Positions 57,901 through 64,000 of a stretch of 64,000 nucleotides of DNA are shown here, piece by piece. How positions within the stretch are numbered: the first letter of the stretch is position 1; every line of letters begins with the position of its first letter. The notes beneath the pieces are model-generated. The model ran no database searches. It had not been told where the DNA came from and was given only the letters and a program-made list of their open reading frames with translations. The DNA is taken from positions 6,574,758-6,638,757 of the forward strand of contig JAMKCF010000001.1 of NCBI GenBank assembly GCA_023634235.1, written 5' to 3'. The translations under genes were made by a program, and so were the position numbers. The DNA is from Pisaster brevispinus (taxonomy: Eukaryota; Echinodermata; Asteroidea; Forcipulatida; Asteriidae).

Positions 57901-60601
57901 ACCTATGTTGTCGTAGTTAAAACCAATGTATGTCTCTCCAGGTCAAACAATGCTATAAAATTGACCTTGACATATCAAAAATATAAATTGTAACTTGTAT
58001 TCTTAACGCTTATCCAAAGATTTTAAGGAAATAAATAGATACAATTTGTTATTTTGATTGGAAAATCGTACAGTTTGCTTAAGACACTGGCCCGTCTACT
58101 CGTTGTGCTGCTTGAAGATTGTCATCAGTTTGTCATGACATCTCGTTGAATATTGCGCAAACTGGAACGTAGGTTCAAGGCTCTTCAGGTCCTGCGGATA
58201 ATAAAATAAAACACAGTAAGAACAGTCTTACTATTGTGGCGGATTTCCCGCGAGTCTCATTCAAATTCGGAAGTCGGAGAGAGGTTCACCATCTGTAGCG
58301 AAAGTCTCCCAAACCCCGAATCCAAATGCTTCCTCGGACATAGGAAATACTTCGAGCAATCTCAGGCCCAGGGATGGGAGCTCGTTTGGAGGAGATTTAC
58401 CGCCGATTGATAACTGGTTGTCTGGGCACTCTTGGGCAGGGCAGGATAACTCACTGGGGGAGGACACACAAATAAAATGACTCTGGCACAGTTCTGTGTC
58501 AATTCTCACTTATTGCCTCCTGGGCAATCCTGTTTATTGCCTCTGTGCAATTCTCTCTTTGTTGGCTCCGGGCAACAATCTCTTGCGGAAATTAGATGTC
58601 CTTGCTCTACCCTTAAACAAACCTTTAACAAGCCTTTAACAAACCTTGGCTTCCCGAGTGCACCCTTGCGCAAAATGATCCAGTACTACCAAGCAGTTTT
58701 AGCGACCAAACGCACGCACTAGCACGCTGATTGTTTACAGTGCCTCTATCTGAGTTTCCCTCCAGTTGGACTACTCGACTAATAATGAACAGCCACACCA
58801 AGACAATCTCTATGATCGCCACTATGCCATCCAAGTTCTCTGTGAACTCAACTATTAGCCGCCACTTCGTCACAACTATCCTACAAGGTAGCTCAAAGTA
58901 GGTCGGAGGCAGCAATGTGCGTCCGGCTGAACAGCAACGGCAAACTACACTCACCCGGTGTTCTTATTGTTCTAGCTGCTCCAACTCACGTCTGTCCTCT
59001 AAGCTTGCGAAAATCACTCTGCCAGGCCGGGCGGGCACGCCTGGACAAGCCACGCTGCAACACTCGGCCTGGACACACCCAGGCATCATCCAACCACCAA
59101 TGATCGGACAACGCCTGCCTGTATCCATGCCAAGAGCACGCTCTCAGCAGCTGCTCGCGCTGGATTGGTCACCGAGACCTGCCACCTACACTGCGATCTC
59201 CTCCACCCTACTTCCTGACTACAAGTTCAAGAACCTTCAAGAAATACAGGAAGATTAGACTCGTGTCGGTCCACCCCAATCTCGTCACACTATTCAGAAG
59301 TGTTCATATAGGCAAATTACCTTGTTGATATATTATGCTGTTCTAGCTGTAAATACGATGCTCTTGTGTTAATGGAGGTTGCATTGGCTCTTGCTGAAAG
59401 AATTCTTATTTCTAGTTGACACGGTTTCGACTTATATGTTACGAAAGTAGATCAACTTATATCTACACAATGCAATCTCTTTCTGCGTGTGAGGTCCAAC
59501 CTAACTAGGGCCAATGTTGTCGGACAAACCATTTTGTTGGACCTCCTGATAGAGGACACGTGTCGATCGAATGATTAAGAAGGGGGTTGTAATCCCGTTA
59601 TCGGTAACATCGGTCATGGAAATAACTGAGGGATTATTTAAACGCGCCTGTGACTTATAAGGAAAATCACTTAAACTTGTCCGTACCTTTGGGCATACTG
59701 GGTATTTTTTCCCGAGTGCAATGCCACAATTCTCCCTCCACAAAACGTCAGAAGGCTGAGGGTCATCAAGTTCCTCGTCGCGGCCTTGATGCAGGTACAA
59801 CAGCCTTCTACAAAGTGTGACGTTGTGGCACAGGTTACCTCCCTGCACTAGATGTGTGCCGACGTTATGCAGTGACGCAATCCGAAGCGCCTTTACATAA
59901 ACCGTCCTCAGCTCGTGGTACATCTGATCATCCATCAGCTCCTTCAGTGCGGACACCAGATGGTTTCCTCCAAGATGTAAAACTGGGAGGCCGTAGGCTT
60001 GTTAGAATCAAATATGTCACCCAGCAGCAAAACCGGGAGCACGGTGTTGCACGTCCTCGTGTCCTTCAGGCCTTCTTTGATTCGCTCTTTGTGCTTCTGG
60101 TCAACAGGCCCGAGCAGGAGATACGATGGGGACTCCTTCAGGCAAGATGTTTAATGTTTAATTAGTTGCCTTTTATCCTTGAAATTTCTTTTTTATTTCG
60201 TTCAACGTATATCAAATGTATGATAATAAATTTTATACCCAACTTTGTGACATTTAAATTAAGTTTGACCGTCAATTTCGCTAAAACACGGGCTCTGCAT
60301 CTTTAATTCCATCTTTAATGTCTTTTAAACGGACATGATAAAACTTTCAAGCCAAATGTAAATTTGGGGGATTATTGATGTTTGTCTTTAACGATCATTG
60401 TTTGTACAAATTGTTGTTTTTAATTTTTTTTATGAAGTCGTCTGTAATTAAAGCTTCAACAAAATTATCACTTACCAAGGCACTTGGCCCGAAGAATGTT
60501 GTCGACTGACTCGGCTGATGACTCTACAGCCTGTCGCTTTGCAGGTGGTTTAAAGGTTCTTCTCAAAAGTCGACACCTCTTCTTTGGCAAAGGAGTACTC
60601 T
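51750..60601 (-). CDS. Unrecognised spliced gene (whole locus)
   Basis: A minus-strand gene. Exons with matching GT-AG sites lie at 60476-60601, 59687-60143, then two copies of a four-exon cassette (58191-56267 and 55115-53194), then 52667-52819 and 51750-51928. I do not recognise the protein and see no known domain. It has a basic start (PKKRCRLLRR), a Leu-rich region (YLLLGPVDQKHKERIKEGL, GLPVLHLGGNHLVSALKEL), a helical Lys-rich block, and an acidic end (VEDDIDFEDSDVS). The junctions at 59687, and at 53986/53368, 53194/52819 and 52667/51928, are in phase. There is a frame break near 59998, and the cassette's second junction is unsure. It could be a damaged gene or part of an unknown mobile element. 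Confidence 0.5.
52667..52819 (-). CDS. Penultimate exon of the unrecognised gene
   Basis: Acceptor GAATGCCAG, donor AATG|GTAAGT. It encodes MSSMVKAVWRKDGAR and LTEGGMLDHIFKDINHGDWI. Both junction phases agree with neighbours. Confidence 0.65.
53194..53368 (-). CDS. Unrecognised gene, cassette exon e (D1)
   Basis: Acceptor CCATTTTAG, donor AAAG|GTAAAT. It encodes ESTADLEDIQKMALNSGQ and GSIFVRTSSDTISGV. It joins 52819 in phase. The copy in D2 is 56267-56441. Confidence 0.65.
53986..54209 (-). CDS. Unrecognised gene, cassette exon d (D1)
   Basis: Acceptor GACTCAAG, donor GAAG|GTACCA. It encodes CNFKQGIPRPFMAFFKDALE, VVFLSYDEKALLHVARC and GIVAIVADMK. In phase with exon e. The D2 copy is 57062-57285. 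Confidence 0.65.
54552..54755 (-). CDS. Unrecognised gene, cassette exon c (D1)
   Basis: Donor TTTCAG|GTACAC. The acceptor is either 54755 (GTTGCAG) or 54773 (GTTACAG). Only the first fits the frame that reads CQRWLVTACLKGMAKEAEKI and QKELVEQLSLSSWEDAERL. Its exit phase does not match exon d as drawn, so one edge is wrong or the frame is damaged. The D2 copy is 57628-57831. Confidence 0.5.
55020..55115 (-). CDS. Unrecognised gene, cassette exon b (D1)
   Basis: Acceptor TTATCCGCAG. It encodes DLKSLEPTFQFAQYSTRC and MTIFKQHNE, then TAG. A weak donor (GA|GTAGAC) just before the stop would join exon c in phase. The D2 copy is 58096-58191 and joins 59687 in phase 0. Confidence 0.5.
   Translation of the reverse strand, partial: DLKSLEPTFQFAQYSTRCHDKLMTIFKQHNE
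55161..55613. other. Spacer between D1 and the Penelope-like fragment
   Basis: No coding frame. Probably the 3' untranslated part of the Penelope-like element plus flank. Confidence 0.4.
55614..56048 (-). pseudogene. Penelope-like reverse transcriptase, carboxy-terminal fragment
   Basis: A minus-strand frame entering from the D2 edge: FKSKLTARGYTHDEINTQI, then PLVFTTTYNPALFHKDI, SKHWPLIQSDDTLTEIFP and FIAFKKDKNIREMIIRAKL. These resemble the region after the catalytic domain in Penelope-like elements. No GIY-YIG endonuclease follows; the frame ends after an acidic stretch. The fragment stops exactly at D2, so the element was cut by, or took part in, the duplication. Confidence 0.7.
56049..58236. 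repeat. Direct duplication, copy D2
   Basis: 2,188 bp, matching D1 from GAAAATCCTTTGAAAAATG to CAGTCTTACTATTG. Its exons b-e are at 58096-58191, 57628-57831, 57062-57285 and 56267-56441 on the minus strand. It lies closer to the upstream exons than D1. Confidence 0.97.
58235..59289. repeat. Solo LTR, 1,055 bp
   Basis: Starts TGTGGCGGATTTCCCGCG, ends CTCGTCACA, with 4-bp target duplications CTAT at 58231-58234 and 59290-59293. The interior is GC-richer than its surroundings and non-coding; several short frames in it are chance. No internal retroelement region remains. It lies in an intron of the unrecognised gene. Confidence 0.82.
59687..60143 (-). CDS. Unrecognised gene, large upstream exon
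   Basis: The first part reads LKESPSYLLLGPVDQKHKER and CNTVLPVLLLGDIFDSNKP. Near 59998 the frame shifts by one and continues GLPVLHLGGNHLVSALKEL, YVKALRIASLHNVGTHLV, CRRLLYLHQGRDEELDD and GIALGKKYPVCPK, ending CAAAG|GTACGG in phase 0, which fits exon b. A missing base or a very short intron explains the shift. The acceptor is uncertain. Confidence 0.6.
60476..60601 (-). CDS. Unrecognised gene, basic upstream exon
   Basis: Acceptor CAATTTCAG, donor CTTG|GTAAGT. It encodes STPLPKKRCRLLRRTFKPP, which looks like a nuclear localisation signal, then SAESVDNILRAKCL. The upstream start of the gene was not found. A possible further exon (ISNVCADKGELEHIVNKYL) lies at 60803-60928 but ends in a stop. 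Confidence 0.5.
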
Positions 60602-60929
60602 CTGAAATTGTCGGGTACTATTGTTTAGTAACTGATAAGCTCTTTCTCTTATTCGGCTATTTTGTAATATCTTATATTTGGTTTTAAAGACAAGTTACGT
60701 AAGTAAAAAATAATAATAATAACAATTAATATATAGCTATGACATTTCGAACTTTAAATTAGTTGTTACGGGGGCTGGCGGAGACCAAACAATTTGCTCA
60801 ATGTCCTAGTTACAGATGGAAAAAGATGTGCAAGCTATCTTCTTCAGCGCATCGTTTAAGTATTTATTGACAATATGCTCAAGCTCTCCCTTGTCAGCAC
60901 AAACATTACTGATTTCGTCGTAATCTAAA

Positions 60930-61284
60930 AAAAAAAGTTATTACTTTTTATAGTTTGAAAAAAAGACTGATGACCAATTTGCCGAGAGGTTGGGGACATT
61001 TTTCAAGATTGATGCTCCGACGTATGGAAAATTACAACGGTGTTTAAAGGTGTTTTCAATTGAAGGGGGAATAAATCGACGGCGGGCCTTGGGACTCATT
61101 GCTTGTTTAATTTTGAATAAATAGCTTTATTTTTATCACTGTGAATCTACCATCGGCGGGGTATCCCCAGCATCCTTTGTCAAAAGAAACTATGAACTTA
61201 CAGTTCGTGAGGAGCCCTGTTTTTACATTCTCAAAGTTCGTGAAAAAAAGAATCGCTTCAGACATAAGAAAAAATCCAGCATAA
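60930..61284. other. No gene seen
   Basis: Spacer upstream of the LINE remnant. Confidence 0.4.
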
Positions 61285-61785
61285 TGCTACTTTTAAACAT
61301 ATTCGTGTAAATGTTCTTCATACAGCCCTTAATTCACGACAACTTCTACCATCAATTACCAATTGCCCCTCAATTAGCTCATTTAAATACCGACTAAAAA
61401 CATTTTTACTAAATTCCAAACATAATTGATTGATTTGCTTTTTATACTCAGTTGGCTTTGCCGTTACTTACTTACTTACTCATCTTTGTTTTCTATTTCG
61501 TATTGTTTGTTTAATTATTAGTCCCTTTGTTTACTTCGCATACATGTTCTGCTCCAGCGTTATATATACCTTGTTTAACCATGGTTAAACCTTTATGTTA
61601 TGTAGTTATCTACTGTAACAGTTAGTATTTAATTATTCGTCTATTTAGTGCTGTTATCCTGTTTTGTTTTGTATTGTTGTAACGGGCACTTCCACCACAA
61701 GCCTCGGCTTTTAGGATGATGCCTGCATGTGAATGTGGAAATAAATGTTATATTGAATTGGAAAAAAAAACAAAAAAAACTAGTA
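61285..61785 (+). mobile_element. LINE 3' end with poly-A tail
   Basis: The first 140 bases encode LPSITNCPSISSFKYRLKTF and a stop, the usual last residues of CR1/L2/jockey-type reverse transcriptase proteins. A 3' untranslated region follows with CACAAGCCTCGGCTTTTAGG and AATAAATGTTATATTGAATTG, then an A-rich tail at 61760-61780. It is 5'-truncated, as is usual for LINEs. Confidence 0.75.
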
Positions 61786-64000
61786 AGTGGTGAAGATTAC
61801 ACTAACGACAAAGATCGCGCGGTGTTCAAAGTTTGAGCCCGAGCTACCCTGCGCAACTTTTTAAATCATGCAAGGAAACAAAGTTTGCGTTGTAAAAAAA
61901 GGGCAGCTTGCGTGAATTTAAAGATTGCGTCCAACATTATTTATATACTGTTTCCAAGTCTGTGCGTGTTATTATTATTATTCTTATTATGTGTTGGGTT
62001 TAAAAAAGAGTGGAAAAACTTGATCATCAGAAAAATGTTTTGTTGGTATCCATAACATTACTTTCGGAACAACTACAAAGTAATGGCACACAGAAACGTC
62101 CAGTTATAAGAATAAGTAAGACATGACTGAAATAAATTTAGTAAAAGAAACGTAAATCAATCCACATAATAATCTTGTAAACTCAATGGAGAACTTATAA
62201 TTCAAACTTACCATCACTTTACTTGTTACTTGTTTCACCGTCTTTGCAGGCGCTGACTTTCAAGATACTCCCAAAAGAATGCTCACCCTTGCTTTGCGCA
62301 GGCTGGCCATTCTTGCCAAACAACTATTTTGCCCTCGTTCTCTCCAAACCACCACCTTGCCATGCTTACGAACGTTACTGCAGGAAGTTTGAAGAATATT
62401 GCTTTGGTTTGCTTCGAAGAACTTTGATACTCGTGCTCTGGGTCTGATCTGACGTGATGTTTTTGCCTGGCAATATGCGTACGTAATCTTTTTTGCATAT
62501 ACTTACATAGTCTAAGAGTGACGTAGGCATTGATAGCAATGGTCACTCTATGGTCTGAACCGTGGGAGATTTAGCTGGTCTTTCTTTGCTCTTTAAGTTG
62601 GCAATTCCCTTTGTTCCTCAACACACCTTCAATGTAGTCTTTTAGCGCTCATGACAAATGGGTTTATTATCAATCGGAAGACAGCATGCATCCTCACACT
62701 TGTGTGCATGCTTGGTTTCTTTGTTAAGATAAGCTTGTAATCCTGTGACTAGTAGCTAACTAGAGTATGATTCATAAATTTAAAACAAGAAAATAAAACA
62801 AAATATAGAAATATGATAAAACAAAGGAGAATCATTGTGGATCTGAGAAGTTAGAGTCTTCTGATCTTTGTGAATAGGTTTCATAAACATTTTCTAAAAT
62901 AATTTCATGTTACAATAAATGAATAATATGCACATTATGTGCAGATTGTTACACTCGATAACATTCAGCTAATGGGTTATTTTTGGTTATTTTAATATTT
63001 AGTTTGACTACTCTAATACTTTATTTAGTGTCTTCGTCATCTATACAAATAAGATGCTAACTCTGAGGTCGCCTCCTGCGTTTGTGTCCCAAAAGGCTCA
63101 CGGGCAGCTGATTAATCAACGTAGAAAGCGCACGCATTCCGCCAGGCAGAAAACGTGCCATTGCCACAAATTTGTACAATGGCACAGGGTCTATACCTGC
63201 TTCTCAAGAGGGACAGGGACAAAGTCTGCAAGTATCCTTTGTGTACCTCCTGAATGGTAGAGGCTTCTTATTAACCAATGGAACCAAGTTGAATGCACAA
63301 CTAAAGCCAACCGTGGTGTCAGCCATCTTGAAAGCTTATCATTGATCTCTTGCCGAGAGTTTATATGGTAATGCCTAAACTCCATATCTGCGGGGGGAGG
63401 GGGAGGGGGTTATGGAGGGCTGTTGTTACATTGTGTGCTGTGCTAGTTATGTCATAGCTCCGGTTAGAGTATATTTGAGACTGGCATGATTATAAAGCTG
63501 TTGTTAGAATGCAACACTACTGATGCAACACCCTTTATAACTATAAACCAATGTTGAGAAAAGGCAAAATGAACCCTCTTAATTCTTGAAAATGCTTGGG
63601 TGCATGGGCTGAGAATTTTGGCAGCGTCCTGGAGGTGCCTCGGTTGAGGGCTTTAATTAGAAATGCTTACATTTCTCAACTTTGAGATATAAATGTCCTA
63701 CTTCAAAAGAAATATTACAGATCGTGCACACTGAAAACATCACTTAGTCAATTTGTAGACAAAATTAGTCAAACGAGCAGCAAAGTTAGTTTTCCAATGT
63801 CTGACTAATTTTTCAATAGAGAAATACTCCATGGGGTAGCTGTTGACTAATTCAACAAAATGATTTACTAATTTTACGTTTCCCGAAGATTAAAACAGTT
63901 TTTGTAAATACTAATTTATCTGCAGGACTAATTATTTCAGTACTGGTTTACTAATGCAGTTTGTCTTTTCAAGTCTTTGATATAGAAATAACTAATCGGT
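61786..64000. other. No supported gene
   Basis: AT-rich. A minus-strand frame at 62283-62546 and plus-strand frames at 62223 and 63054 show no recognisable domain and no convincing splice context. 63730-63990 has recurrent ACTAATT motifs on both strands, perhaps an old MITE. Confidence 0.4.

Noticed and set aside
58261..59258. Several open frames of 60-113 residues
   Set aside because: They lie inside the solo LTR, on both strands, with no conserved motif.
62283..62546. 87-residue minus-strand frame (QKRLRTHIARQKHHVRS)
   Set aside because: Basic but without a recognisable domain, splice support or a second feature nearby.

Overview
The window looks like transposon-rich intergenic and intronic DNA from a marine invertebrate. 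Spliced genes with GT-AG introns, tRNA-derived SINEs, CR1/L2-type LINE ends, Ty3/gypsy, BEL/Pao, DIRS-like, Penelope-like, piggyBac and PIF/Harbinger elements, and AT-rich spacers all point to a metazoan nuclear genome. The repeat repertoire fits a deuterostome (echinoderm, hemichordate or cephalochordate) best, but this is inference and no species can be named. No bacterial-style operon, rRNA gene, intact tRNA gene or CRISPR array was seen.

1-1,973: 3' end of a decayed BEL/Pao retrotransposon (integrase, DUF5641-like tail, probable LTR). 3,691-20,247, plus strand: an eleven-block spliced pseudogene of the DUF7869 type. Its amino end carries repeated FTEIES motifs. Splice phases agree at most junctions, but it has three in-frame stops and one frameshift. 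Its first intron holds a full-length 8.3-kb Ty3/gypsy element (4,393-12,710, minus strand) with 357-bp LTRs, ATAC target duplications, broken gag and pol, and an open extra reading frame for a C2H2 zinc-finger protein in the position where env would lie. A SINE sits in a later intron.

20,560-30,610: a 70-bp tandem array, then two copies of one DIRS-like element. Copy 1 (21,550-23,160) is uninterrupted in gag. Copy 2 is split by a 4.5-kb piggyBac element (25,562-30,074), so copy 1 shows the empty target site. The piggyBac transposase is an unbroken 817-residue frame with the catalytic aspartates in canonical spacing, a Pro/Ala minisatellite domain, asymmetric terminal repeats, and a 251-bp satellite downstream of the gene.

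30,610-43,690: dispersed repeats, MITEs, a CR1-like LINE (37,154-41,220, minus) interrupted by a Harbinger-like element, and a second Harbinger-like element with TAA target duplications. 43,693-48,005, minus: a decayed DUF6589-type gene interrupted by a 1.34-kb terminal-inverted-repeat element holding two long hairpins. 51,750-60,601, minus: a spliced gene I do not recognise. Its four 3' exons join in perfect phase. A 2.2-kb block carrying four of its exons is directly duplicated with very few differences; a Penelope-like fragment lies between the copies, and a 1,055-bp solo LTR starts exactly where the second copy ends. 61,285-61,785 holds a LINE 3' end; the rest has no supported gene.

Nothing here works together as a pathway. 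The interest lies in the nested transposon history, the intact piggyBac, the zinc-finger gypsy, and three spliced genes of poorly characterised or unknown families.
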